Below are positions 11,582 through 21,514 of a DNA stretch of 64,000 nt, piece by piece. The notes beneath the pieces were generated by a model. The model worked only from the letters and a program-made list of their open reading frames with translations, did no database searches and had not been told where the DNA came from. The translations under genes were made by a program, and so were the position numbers. Source of the stretch: Paraphoma chrysanthemicola (taxonomy: Eukaryota > Ascomycota > Dothideomycetes > Pleosporales > Phaeosphaeriaceae); contig JAGMWG010000009.1 in NCBI GenBank assembly GCA_020744225.1, positions 1,240,001 to 1,304,000 of the forward strand, read 5' to 3'. The number at the start of each line of letters is the position of its first letter. Position 1 is the stretch's first letter.

Positions 11582-13833
11582 ATGTCCGAGATCGAAGACC
11601 GCTTCGTGAAGAAAGGGTAAGCCAAGCTTGCCGCCCCCCGGAATTTGATTGACGATATAGGTTTTGGATCAATCGCGGCCATGGCCAAGTCATGGGTCAA
11701 ACCCTCACCGTCGAAGCCCGCACTGGCACGGTCATCGTGGCCTTGCTCACCATTCTTGCTTCGATTGGCACAGCTCAACTCTGGAATTTGTTCACGTTCC
11801 TCCTCCATCAGTACCAAGCGGATGGTCAGGATGCCGATGGCCTGTTTTGGCAGCATCAAGCGTTGCTGCGAACCATGCCCACGCCTACAGCACTCATGGC
11901 AGATACCCTGAAGCTGTCATGGACTTGGAAGAACAAAGTACCTCGGGCCCTACTTCGATGCTTGGCTACTTTCCTGGTGGCCTTGTGCTTTGCCATAGCA
12001 GCCATCGCAGCTGGTATCTCAACCGCCTTCGCCATCGACAGCTCCAATATAGAGGTTCTAGTGGACAGCCCGATGTGTGGAAGGATGAACTACACCAAAG
12101 TGTACGCCAACAGAACCACCTCTACATTGCTGGCGTCAATTGACGACACAGTCGACACGTATGCTCGTAATTGCTACAAGTATAACACATCTCTACCTGC
12201 ACCGTGTCGAAATACCTTCAGCCGACCGAACATATCATTTAGCGTTGCCCCTGCCCCCTGTCCTTGGGACGCGTCAATGTGCCATGGTGGCGAATTGCCG
12301 GCACTAGCTATGGACTCGGGAATTGTTGACATGAGAACTCATTTCGGCATCAATGTTGCACAAGTGGACTCTATCAAGATGCAGCGAAAGACGGTCTGCA
12401 GTGTATTGCCCATGAAGGATCGCGTCGTTACGAGGAACGCATCTTGGTGGGCAGCGCGTGGATTCAATGACACGAAGACCACGATCGAGTATGGAACGTT
12501 CCGTGACACTGACCCAATCTTGAGGCCAGAAGCTACATTCCTCCAATCTGCAACCTTGACCGAAAGTCAACAATCTTACGGCTCCGATGGCGCTGTAAAT
12601 TATTCCCATCCAGACGATACCGCGCTGGGCTTCAACACCCTTCCCGAAATGCGACGATCTGACGCAGATTTGTCTCTCATGGCTATCTGGCTTAATGACG
12701 TCGTGTATGAGAAGCCTGTGAACGATCCCTTGTTCTCAGCGCATCAAGAGTGGATCTATCTGCCTGGTGGTAGCCATGCTGGTGTCCCACTGTACCGCTC
12801 CGATAATGCAGCTGGCGTCATTGGATGCGCGGAGCAGGTATGATAGCCTTTCCTCAGTTGTGAGTGCAAGGCACTAACCTCTTCAGTATCGATACTGCGT
12901 ACCACGAGCTGGCACAACAGACTTCTGCACTTCCGCAGGAGGTAGCCCACTAGACGGCTTTACGGCAGATTTCCCACATCTCAAACCAGTTCAAGTTCGC
13001 CTTCTGCAATTGCTGCGCTCTATAGCACGACTAGCCAAGATCAAGGAAGGTGCTCAATACAAAAATGTATTGGCTCAGAGTAAAGTCACAGGGCGGACAT
13101 CCCCAGGCTTACCCGACGATCAATGGATCAGAGAGGTCATCGCTTGGGAATCTCGTGTCTGGGCGAGCTACCAAACGCTGATTGCAGCCGCCATTATCGG
13201 ACCCTCGGTCTTTGACGAGCTTGCCAATGAGTATACTGAGCCTGTTGTGGAAGAGGGCGATAGGCAATTGTGCCAGTCTTTGAAGATGCGGAAGTCTGGT
13301 GGCTTTGCGTGAGTGATCGCCTGTTTCCTCACCGAAAGAAGGGCTAACCAATGGGCGACAGCAACATCAACGTCTTCGCCTTGACCTTCGTCACTGCATT
13401 CTCTTTGATCATCACGATATGCAACACTCTAATCCTGCGCTTCTTCATCTTCATGTCACGCTTCCGTGCCGCTCTTGCACCACGGATAGACCGCTGGGTG
13501 CAAGACGGCATTTATCAGATGCAACGGCGCGCATTCGAAGCGCAAAACCAAGGGTATTGGATTCATCTTGAACAAGAGGTTCCCATCACGCTGCATCGGG
13601 AAAAGCTGCATGAGCTTCCTGTTGATTCGTCGCTTGCATTGAGGGCGACTGATCGGAAACGTCCAGCTGTGAAGTCACGACTCAGAAAATCGGGGACTAC
13701 CGTTACGGAAGAGTCACTGACGGAAGTGCAGGAGGAGGTCGAACTTGAGAAGATGATAAGGCGGCCGACGGCTGGAACGGATACATTGACCTTGGTTGGG
13801 GTGGACTCGGAGAAAGGCGAAATGCGAAAGTGA
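11582..13833 (+). CDS. Fungal multi-pass membrane protein of unknown function with a glycosylated extracellular loop
   Basis: Four exons (11582-11616, 11661-12837, 12887-13308, 13362-13833) give 701 residues. After a short first exon comes KGFWINRGHGQVMGQTLT, a signature I recognise from a large, uncharacterised family of filamentous-fungal membrane proteins. Hydrophobic helices lie near residues 30-60 (VIVALLTILASIG), 95-125 (FLVALCFAIAAIAAGI) and about 550-575 (FALTFVTAFSLIITICNTLI). The long loop between them carries many Asn-X-Ser/Thr sites and paired cysteines, as expected for an extracellular part. The last 130 residues are charged and probably cytoplasmic. No enzymatic motif is visible. 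Confidence 0.8.
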
Positions 13834-14331
13834 TCGACCCTCGTGTAGAATTTGAGGATCATAAGGTTGCAAATCCAATAGCATATGCGCATTAACTGTC
13901 GCGAGCCTCTGCGAATCTAGAATTTTTTTGGTGATCTCTACTGTAACGCTCTGCAGCTTAACAAGCAAGAGGAGCACGTCGGGAAGAGGAATAAACCTAA
14001 TCCGCCTCAACAAAGCTGTTAACAGGTTCTGTGCACTCACTCCCGCATCACTACAATCCCAGTGTTCCTCACAAATGGGCCCGAGTACTTCGGACAACAT
14101 CTGCTGCTATTTTAAGGAGCGCTAATAAAAAAAACCCCCCCTTACTTAGAAAAGTCTTTGTTAACACGCACAGAGCCAATGCGACTTATCTCTCCTCAGA
14201 GCCATCTCAAACCACCCAAATTTCACTGTGTTAGGTATGTACAAGTTATCCAACCTAGGATTATCTTGCACCCCAAGTACAGCAAAAACAAATCAACAGC
14301 ACCTCAAAGGCAAAATCGAAAGAGGTTTGTT
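13834..14331. other. Intergenic region with an A8-C7 homopolymer junction
   Basis: Follows the membrane-protein gene. It holds a run of eight A and seven C near 14125-14142 and otherwise nothing I can assign. Confidence 0.4.
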
Positions 14332-14418
14332 TGCGACGACCGAGACTCGAACTCGGGCCTGAAGCAGACTATGCAATGGACATGGGAAGCTTCAATTCTA
14401 CCCTTAAACTATCGTCGC
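14332..14418 (-). tRNA. tRNA-Gly (anticodon CCC) with a 16-nt intron
   Basis: On the minus strand a full cloverleaf folds. The 7-bp acceptor stem GCGACGA/TCGTCGC is perfect. The D arm is GTTT-AAGGGTA-GAAT, a normal A box. The anticodon stem GAAGC/GCTTC is perfect, with loop TT-CCC-A before the intron. The variable loop is AGGC and the T arm is CCGAG-TTCGAGT-CTCGG, with the discriminator base A. A 16-nt intron sits one base 3' of the anticodon, the canonical eukaryotic position, giving a 71-nt mature tRNA. A short T-run about 18 nt downstream (rc of 14310-14318) could end Pol III transcription. The anticodon reads GGG glycine codons. Confidence 0.93.
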
Positions 14419-15327
14419 GGAGAATGTATCAAAAATTGACGAATAGAATGCTTATATTATACGTTTAGTTTGAGATACGGAACAATCAAATGCACGATTG
14501 CATCTCCAGGGCTCAAGATGGCCGGAAAGAGCGGCATAAACAAGTCTGACATTCGTCATGTGTAATAGTACTGGGATGGCGGAGTGGGGTCGAATGGCAT
14601 TACCCCGCGGTTCCGGCTCCGGGTTCATAGAGCGCTTTTGGTCCGAGCGACGACAAATATATTCCCAACACACGGTTATGACACCAAACTTCATTTTCCC
14701 ATGTATGATATGGTTGTCTATGGTACGCAAGTGTCAGATGTGAAATGCTGCAATCAGTGCAATGACGTAGAGAATCTAAGATTTGCCCCTGGAAGTGTAT
14801 TATATGATCATGATTGGATAGCTAACCAGCCATAACAATTGAGTCGGATGAGCAATAAACTGTAGGCATGCTGAAATTTGACAAAAGTATAGATGGTTGT
14901 GAGGAAGGTGTACATGGGGTCTACGCGATTTCTGTATTTCCTTGTATAGGCAAGTACAACTAGACCGCAGACAACGGACAGAAGCAAGAAAAGAGCCTAT
15001 AAGGTGAGGAGGTGCGCAGAGCTCTCAATCCGAGACGAACCCTTAGACTATAGGGGCTAATAGACTGATAGCAAATTCAGTACCCACAGAGGTCGGTTCG
15101 ATGTGTTCATTTTGGTCGAACGAGGTCTGGACTTGTCGACGAGAAGTGCTCTAATTGTGTGATATGTTGGTACCATTACCTAGTCTACAGGACATCTACT
15201 CATACACCAAAAATTTGGTCAAACTCACAAACAGAACGTTGAAGAAAAGGGGTATCAGTCAACTTGCCCAGCCACCATATCTCACCCTGCCAATCCAGTT
15301 ACACATGATATAAGCTGCGCCGAATGC
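14419..15327. other. Intergenic region upstream of the tRNA
   Basis: About 0.9 kb between the tRNA-Gly and the 3' end of the MINDY gene. No protein or RNA gene is recognisable. Confidence 0.4.
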
Positions 15328-18126
15328 CTACATAACAATGCACCGCTCCCGCTCTTCGTGTGGATTCTGTCCGACCGTCCCAGCGCTTTGACGCCGCCCA
15401 GGTCGGCCTTGCATGCTAGGCGCTGCCATCGGTCGACCAGGACGGCGAGGTGGAAGCATGCCGCCGTTGGCCTGATAAGCGCTGCTCTGAGGTGCCAGGG
15501 GTGCTGCTGGGTTGGCGGGATGGCCCTGCGGCGGATGGTACTGCGGGCTCGTTGCTGCCTCTTCATAGGTTGGTGGTGGTACAGGCTCATTCGCCGGTCG
15601 ATGTGTGGTAACATTATTGCGACGCGGTGGAATGACGGGAGCGTTCTCGCCGCGCGAAGTACGGCGGTTGTTTGGTCGGGCTTGGGATTGTACTGCTATC
15701 GCGTTCACAGACGCTTGATTGTCGCGCTCGCGCTGTGCAGCTTCGCGCCTCTCGCGATCCTCCTCTTCCTCTTGCAGTTGCAATGCCAGAGCCAAATCAT
15801 GGTCTTCCTGCTCGGCTCTACTTAATTGATGTGTTGACGTAACGCCCGCGGTATCGAAATTTTCCTGTACAGTTTGAGGCTCGTTTCCGCGACGACCTTG
15901 CACGGTTGTCCAGCCTTGACTGTCGTGTACATCGCTGGCATTATAGACCTGATCTGGCTGGGAAGGCATGCTATTGTTCCCGACAGCTCGAAAGTCGCCA
16001 GAGAACAACTCGCTCCCTTGGCCATTCACATCGGTAAGAGATTCCCATACGATATCATCATGGCTGGAGTACCCTTGATCTGTTACAAGGGTGAGGAGTC
16101 TATCTGTACGAGGATCCTTGAAGAGAGTCGAGAAATGATCGTTCCTGAATAAGATGGCCACTTGACCAGGCTGGATGCTCTCTCTCATGACCTTCAAGCC
16201 GTGATCGGTCAACTGAGTCGGCCATCTGCTGAGAAACTCCTTGATGGAGTGTATGTCGGTGAACATTTGCTGCTCATCTGAAGTCAGAGGCTCGCCCGAC
16301 TGCAGCTTCGCGTCAAGCTCTTCTTCTTGAAATTGTACGTATTGCGAAGTCTCGTACGACTTGGCGACTCGTGTGAAGGCCGCATAAGCCTCCGAGGTCG
16401 CTTCTGGAAGCCAGCCGTGCATCAAGGGTATGTTGAAGGTACGATAAAGCTTCATGTCTGGCGTATTCTCAAAACCGCCAGCATTGCCTTGGCTCGTCAG
16501 TATTGTGCTGCCAGTGTTGCTATCTGTGTCAGGCACAAACATAGGGTTCACGTTGAGACCAGTGTGCAGAGCTAGCAGGAACTTGTAAAGATCGCTGACA
16601 TCTGGGAGCTCCTGCGCGGCTGTCCCTCGCCGACCAGACATGAGCTCGTCGAAAACGGCATCCAGCAACAGTCCTAAGCTGACCTGCTCGCGAGTGCGGA
16701 GTGTCTCTACTAACGCAGTCTCGATGCCAGCGGGTGTGGAAAGCACGAGTGCATTCACCAGTGCAAGCAGGGGACAAGGACCGTTGAGGTTTTGCGTCAA
16801 GATGGGCGAAGTGCGGATACCAGGCTTGTTGACGTCGTGCCATCGAATGTGCTTGATCTGGTAGTGCTCTTTTCGTTGCCTGTTCATCCTCGTGTTGGGT
16901 GATTCCGGACCTGGACTGACAGCTGACCCCACGCTAGTATTGAGAGGCCGTGGAGGCATCGTTGGGGCCTGATCTTCGTGTGATCTGCGCGGGGGCAGGG
17001 CTGGAGGCTGCTCTTCGTTCGAGGCTAGTGGCGGCGGAGGAGGCATGCCCGCTGGTGGTGGTGGGGCGATGAACGGATTCGTCGAGGGGACTTGTTCGGC
17101 ACGGTGGAAGCTATCTTCGTGAGCTCGCTCTTGTTCCGCTTGCACAGCTGCGGCCTGAGCAGCATGTGCCTCCCTTTGCCTCCGTTCTCTTTCACTCTTC
17201 TCCCAATCCTGCTGCTCCTGCCATGTTCGAAGAGGCTCTTGATGGTGCGCGCTATCAGGCAGGCCATGGCCACGAGCTGCAGCGTCAAGCGAGGTGACAT
17301 CCGTACCTGGCTCCCACGGGTTTGATACGGTCGAGTCGCGGTGTGGATCGGTGGACTGTGGGCTGTTCAATGGGGTCGGCGAATTAATGGCGATCAGGGG
17401 CGGCTGATCTGGTGACCGAGGTCTTGGTGCTGGAGGTATGCTGCTGTTGAGCGCGAGGTTGGACATTTCATGCGATGGCGTGGTGGGTGTCTGCGAGGCG
17501 GGTAGCTCGGCAGGCTCATCGTATCTTGTGCCCTGGCCCTGTGAGTCCCCCCATATTTGCTGGCTGGACTCGCCGCCCCAATTGCTCTGCCCTGTCTGCT
17601 GCACCTTGAGGTAGGGATTATTTGTCTGCAGCGGTATCGACCCGTTCGACTGGTCCGAGACGGTGCTCATTGCGCCGTACGAAGCGGCGCTGGCGCCTGT
17701 CGGCATCGGGGAGATGTTCTCGAGCGACCGCTTGATCGGGACACCGGCGGGTGGCCCTGCTCGTAGGGCGTCCGGCAGGCTGTTGCTGGGCATGGGGTGC
17801 TTTCCACCAGCAGGCTTCAGAGCATCGGGCACATCTTTGGCATTGACCTGCTCGAAGTCGTCGTCATCGTCGGACCTGTTCCACTCGTCATCGCTGAAGT
17901 CTGAGTCCGAGTCCTGCGTCTTGTTCTGTGCCTTTGCTTCTTCGAGCGTCTTGAAGTTGAAGGCGGGTGACTTGTTGAGATCGGGCGAGTATGGCGCATC
18001 AGCGGAGGCCGGCAGGGTGGGCGGATGCTCCTCCAAGGGTGTAGTCGGGTATGGAGGATTAGCTTTGGACAGCGGTGCTGGGACGAGTCCCGCCTGCGAC
18101 TCTGGCTCTTCCTTGCGCAGGACCAT
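15328..18126 (-). CDS. MINDY-family (FAM63/MIY1-like) deubiquitinase with MIU motif and C-terminal CaaX box
   Basis: One exon, 932 residues. MINDY enzymes are cysteine peptidases that trim Lys48-linked ubiquitin chains. The first 400 residues are disordered and rich in Pro, Ser and acidic runs. The catalytic domain begins near 425 (HYQIKHIRWHD) with the glutamine and cysteine in QNLNGPCPLLALVNAL (Cys near residue 450) and the histidine in FRNDHFSTLF (near 663). A motif-interacting-with-ubiquitin follows near 780 (HDLALALQLQEEEED). The protein ends in CIVM, a CaaX-type prenylation signal, which suggests membrane attachment. The gene is divergent from TRM6 across a 439-bp gap. Identification is strong because the active-site signature is distinctive. 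Confidence 0.93.
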   Translation of the reverse strand: MVLRKEEPESQAGLVPAPLSKANPPYPTTPLEEHPPTLPASADAPYSPDLNKSPAFNFKTLEEAKAQNKTQDSDSDFSDDEWNRSDDDDDFEQVNAKDVPDALKPAGGKHPMPSNSLPDALRAGPPAGVPIKRSLENISPMPTGASAASYGAMSTVSDQSNGSIPLQTNNPYLKVQQTGQSNWGGESSQQIWGDSQGQGTRYDEPAELPASQTPTTPSHEMSNLALNSSIPPAPRPRSPDQPPLIAINSPTPLNSPQSTDPHRDSTVSNPWEPGTDVTSLDAAARGHGLPDSAHHQEPLRTWQEQQDWEKSERERRQREAHAAQAAAVQAEQERAHEDSFHRAEQVPSTNPFIAPPPPAGMPPPPPLASNEEQPPALPPRRSHEDQAPTMPPRPLNTSVGSAVSPGPESPNTRMNRQRKEHYQIKHIRWHDVNKPGIRTSPILTQNLNGPCPLLALVNALVLSTPAGIETALVETLRTREQVSLGLLLDAVFDELMSGRRGTAAQELPDVSDLYKFLLALHTGLNVNPMFVPDTDSNTGSTILTSQGNAGGFENTPDMKLYRTFNIPLMHGWLPEATSEAYAAFTRVAKSYETSQYVQFQEEELDAKLQSGEPLTSDEQQMFTDIHSIKEFLSRWPTQLTDHGLKVMRESIQPGQVAILFRNDHFSTLFKDPRTDRLLTLVTDQGYSSHDDIVWESLTDVNGQGSELFSGDFRAVGNNSMPSQPDQVYNASDVHDSQGWTTVQGRRGNEPQTVQENFDTAGVTSTHQLSRAEQEDHDLALALQLQEEEEDRERREAAQRERDNQASVNAIAVQSQARPNNRRTSRGENAPVIPPRRNNVTTHRPANEPVPPPTYEEAATSPQYHPPQGHPANPAAPLAPQSSAYQANGGMLPPRRPGRPMAAPSMQGRPGRRQSAGTVGQNPHEERERCIVM

Positions 18127-18565
18127 GGTTGGAGGAGGTAATTGTGTCGTGGCTGTTTAGTACCGCGAAGTGCCCCGGGGAGCACTTTGCGCGTGAAAGG
18201 TGAGGTATCGTGGACGAGGTGAAGAATACAGGACAGCGCAGAAGGATGGAAGCAGTGCAAACATGTGGCGGGAGCTTGCGGTGTTGCGGAGTGGTACACG
18301 CGGCAGGCAGGAGCCGAGTATCGCGACAGCAAGAGCGGCCTATGACGACGCTGTGGCTCAGCACCTGTGGCGGCTTTTTGGCGGTTGGCGGGCGCTGCAA
18401 CGGGTGGCGGAGAAAACTAACTTTGGTGCTCTTAGCCGTGCATCAAACTCACCCGAATCAGTAGAAGTCGCGAGCTTCACGCTTCACGCAACGTCGACCT
18501 TGCCAAGTGCGGCAAAATTCACACACCGTCCTGGGCAGTCGCGCAGAAATATACCAGAAGGAGCG
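18127..18565. promoter_or_regulatory. Divergent promoter region between the MINDY gene and TRM6
   Basis: 439 bp between two divergent start codons. No open frame of interest. Position alone supports a shared promoter; I see no specific element to name. Confidence 0.5.
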
Positions 18566-20484
18566 ATGCACTCGTTCATCCGACCCAATACGCATGTTGC
18601 GCTGCGGCTTCCCTCAGGCCTCTTCAAGATCTTCGAAATCACTCCGAATACGTACGTCGCATAGTCGGAGTGAGCCCTCCATTGCGCGCTGCACGTGGTC
18701 GCAGTCACTGATGTCCCCTCAGAAGCATTAACCTTGGTAAATTCGGCACCTTCAATTCGAATCTCATCCTCGGACGCCCTTACTACCTCACCTACGAGTT
18801 GCTCGACAAAGACGATGGCCGAGCGAAGACCGAACTGCGCGTTGTCCCTGCCTCAGAGCTGCACGCCGAAGCACTAGGAAGCGAACAAGTTCCCGTCGCT
18901 GAAACAGGCGACGAGACTGCCGAAGGCGATGCTGGCTTCGATATTGTAGGCGACGATGGCAAGGTCATCATGCGCAACAACCGCCTGACCGTGGACGATG
19001 CATCGCGGCAAAAGCTCAGCATGGATGAGATCGAAGAGCTCAAGAAGGCTGGCACCGGCTCCGGCAAGGACATCATTGCCAAGATCATGGCGTCGCACAA
19101 CGCAATTGACGAGAAGACATCGTTCTCTTTGGCGAAATACACACTGCGGAAATCGAGGAAGTACCTGAAGCGATTCACGGCGCTTCCTCTGGATGTGGCA
19201 ACTCTGACAGAATATGTGCTGGAGAAGGAAGCGTACAAAATCATGGAGCTACGGGAGGATTTGCTCGGACTCATCTGCAGCTGGGCGAACATCCACTGCG
19301 GCGCTACCACTCGAATACAAACGACAGAAGATGGTATCAGCCAAATAGGAGGAGGGAGATGGCTAGTAGTAGACGACACTGGCGGCCTCGTTACCGCAGC
19401 CTTGGCGGAGCGCATGGGCATATTGTACCCCGATGAGGACGACGACGAATCCGACGAGGATGCACCCGTAGACGCTCCAGCAGAGCATCACGAGAATGGC
19501 ACCTCGGAACCTCCCCCAGGACCCCAGCCGAGCGAAGTAGATACCACTATGCCAGACGCAGACGCATCCGCCACAGATCCACGACATCCTAAAGATGTAA
19601 CATCAGGAGCATCAGATCCACCTGCGCAGCCCAGAAAAATAGCACGACCCCATATACCGCAAATGTCAGCCAAAACCAACACACTGACTGTTCTCCATCC
19701 AAATAACCAGCCCAACTTGTCATATCTCAAATATTTTGGCTACGACTATGGCGCATCGGTTCCATCACATCCCCTTCACAAACATCTAAAATCTCTCTCC
19801 TGGCTTTCCCTCCTCCACCCCGAAGACGATCCCCAGTATGATGAGCCTGATGTCATCAGCGACGAGGTCCTGGCAACCATGAAGAGTAGCAAGCGCGGTA
19901 CATACTACAGAAAGCGGAGAAGATGGGAGAGGGTGAAGACTGTAGTCGACGAAACAAGGGCTGGAGGATTCGATGGCCTTGTGGTGGCTACAGCCATGGA
20001 TGCCAAGACCGTGCTGAAAGAGTTGGTGCCGTTGGTACGAGGAGGTGGCAAGATTGTCGTGTACAATCAGAATGTGGAACCACTGGTTGAGCTGTGTGAT
20101 TACTATAGCAAAGAGCGCCGCACCGCATATATTGCTCGCGAGTTCGGCCCACCATCACAGGCTCCGCAACAAACGAATGGCAAGAAGCACAGGTACGATG
20201 ACGACGCGGAAACAAATGATAGCACGACCGAGGGTGGGAACGAAGAAGATGACTTTCCGCTGAATCCCACGCTGTTACTTGCGCCCAGCTTGCAGACTGC
20301 GCGCGCACGTCAGTGGCAAGTGCTACCTCAAAGAACACATCCCATGATGACAAGCAGAGGTGGTGCAGAAGGCTACATATTCACAGCCACGAGAGTCCTG
20401 CCGATTGAAGGACGAGTGGAGGCTCGAGGCCATCACGGCAAGAAGAAGAGAAAGGTTGGCACAGAGACAGCGGTTCAATCATAA
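18566..20484 (+). CDS. TRM6: tRNA (adenine-58-N1) methyltransferase non-catalytic subunit Trm6/Gcd10
   Basis: Two exons (18566-18651, 18723-20484) give 615 residues. Trm6 pairs with catalytic Trm61 in the nucleus to make m1A58 in tRNAs, needed for initiator tRNA stability. The N-terminus (FIRPNTHVALRLPSGLFK), the segment NLGKFGTFNSNLILGRPYYL and the central block SFSLAKYTLRKSRKYLKRF are family hallmarks. The Rossmann-like C-terminal half (VDETRAGGFDGLVVATAMD, LVPLVRGGGKIVVYNQNVEPL) is present without a catalytic SAM motif, as expected. An acidic low-complexity insert near residues 215-260 separates the halves. The intron falls after PNT, restoring the conserved INLGKFG frame. Confidence 0.95.
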
Positions 20485-21514
20485 TCGAAGATCCTGGCGT
20501 CTTGATATGGTAGAATCTTGAGGTACAGATTCCTAAATGACATGTTATCAGCCTCAATGAATATGATATCATCATCAATAATTTCTTGCAATTCTGCATA
20601 GGATAGCTATGCATCTGATGGCGATCTGCAGAGCTGCATGTTTGCTTAGTAGCACTAGAGTCGATGCATCAACCAAGAAAGTAACATGACAAGATACGAG
20701 TGGCAAAGACAGGTATCATACCGCGGACGTGTAGTTGGCGGTACAAGCTTCCCACCCGAATTTCAGGAGCCATCAACTGTGAGAAGTCGGTCGTAGATTG
20801 GATATAATCACAGATGAGGGACACGGGATGTCTTCCAAGTCGCTTATGTAATTGCGCATCAAATCCACTGTCGAACTTTGGAGCGTGTTGCACCGCCATT
20901 GATGGCCGAAGACCAGGCTGTGAACACGCCCAAATAGATCGTGGGGGGTTTGTCATGTCATATTGGTGATTGGGAATCACGAAGTGGAGATGATACCTGA
21001 GGCAGTGCGCTACAATCCTTAGCCTAGAGGAGCAAAGGAGTGCGCTTTGAACTGATTAGCGGGCAAAGTCAGGTAGTTTGCTCTCGAGACAGGTGGACGA
21101 AGGACCTCGGGCTTCATTGCACTGCAATTCCTAGCGCCCAAGAAGAGACACTGAAACGAGGCTGAGAACGCAGTGGACGGTGACGGGAAATTGCACTGCA
21201 ATTCCTAGCGCCTAAGAGGAGACACTGGAACGAGGCTGAGAACGCGGACAGGTTGCACGATACCACTTGATCGCTTACCGTAGACAGGGCTTGAGGCTCT
21301 GCTTTCGGCTACATTGGCACCCACGCCAATAATTGTCTCTGAATTGGTCCCGCGATTTCTTGCACTGCAATCTTTAGCCCCGAGGAGAGGACGCATCATC
21401 TACACCAACCATTCTCCATTTTTGAAGTAATTCCTCTTCCTGATATCCATTTCGTATCCATGGTAAACATTACTAGCACAATATCCGAACAGTAACAAGA
21501 ACACCCATCACTCC
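20485..21514. other. Convergent intergenic region with a cluster of dispersed repeats
   Basis: Between the 3' ends of TRM6 (plus) and the kelch gene (minus). The first 500 bp show nothing assignable; the right part holds four repeat copies (see 21005-21395). Confidence 0.5.
21005..21395 (+). repeat. Cluster of four copies of the dispersed TTGCACTGCAA repeat, two in close tandem
   Basis: Copies start near 21005 (degenerate, TGCGCTACAATCCTTAGCC), 21117, 21191 and 21360. The copies at 21117 and 21191 share about 57 bp with only about three differences and are 74 bp apart. The shared unit is the core TTGCACTGCAATTCCTAGCG, then a purine-rich AAGAGGAGA part, then CGAGGCTGAGAACGC. The fourth copy shares the core and GAGGAGAGGACGC. 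The same layout of core, purine-rich part and GGCTGA part occurs in the 46-49-kb cluster. Confidence 0.8.

Noticed and set aside
14125..14142. A8-C7 tract as a regulatory or mobile-element feature
   Set aside because: A single homopolymer junction with no surrounding structure; could be chance or an assembly artefact.
14610..14650. Possible Pol III gene (GGGTTCATAG followed by a T-run)
   Set aside because: No A box and no cloverleaf; the match is to a fragment of the B box only.
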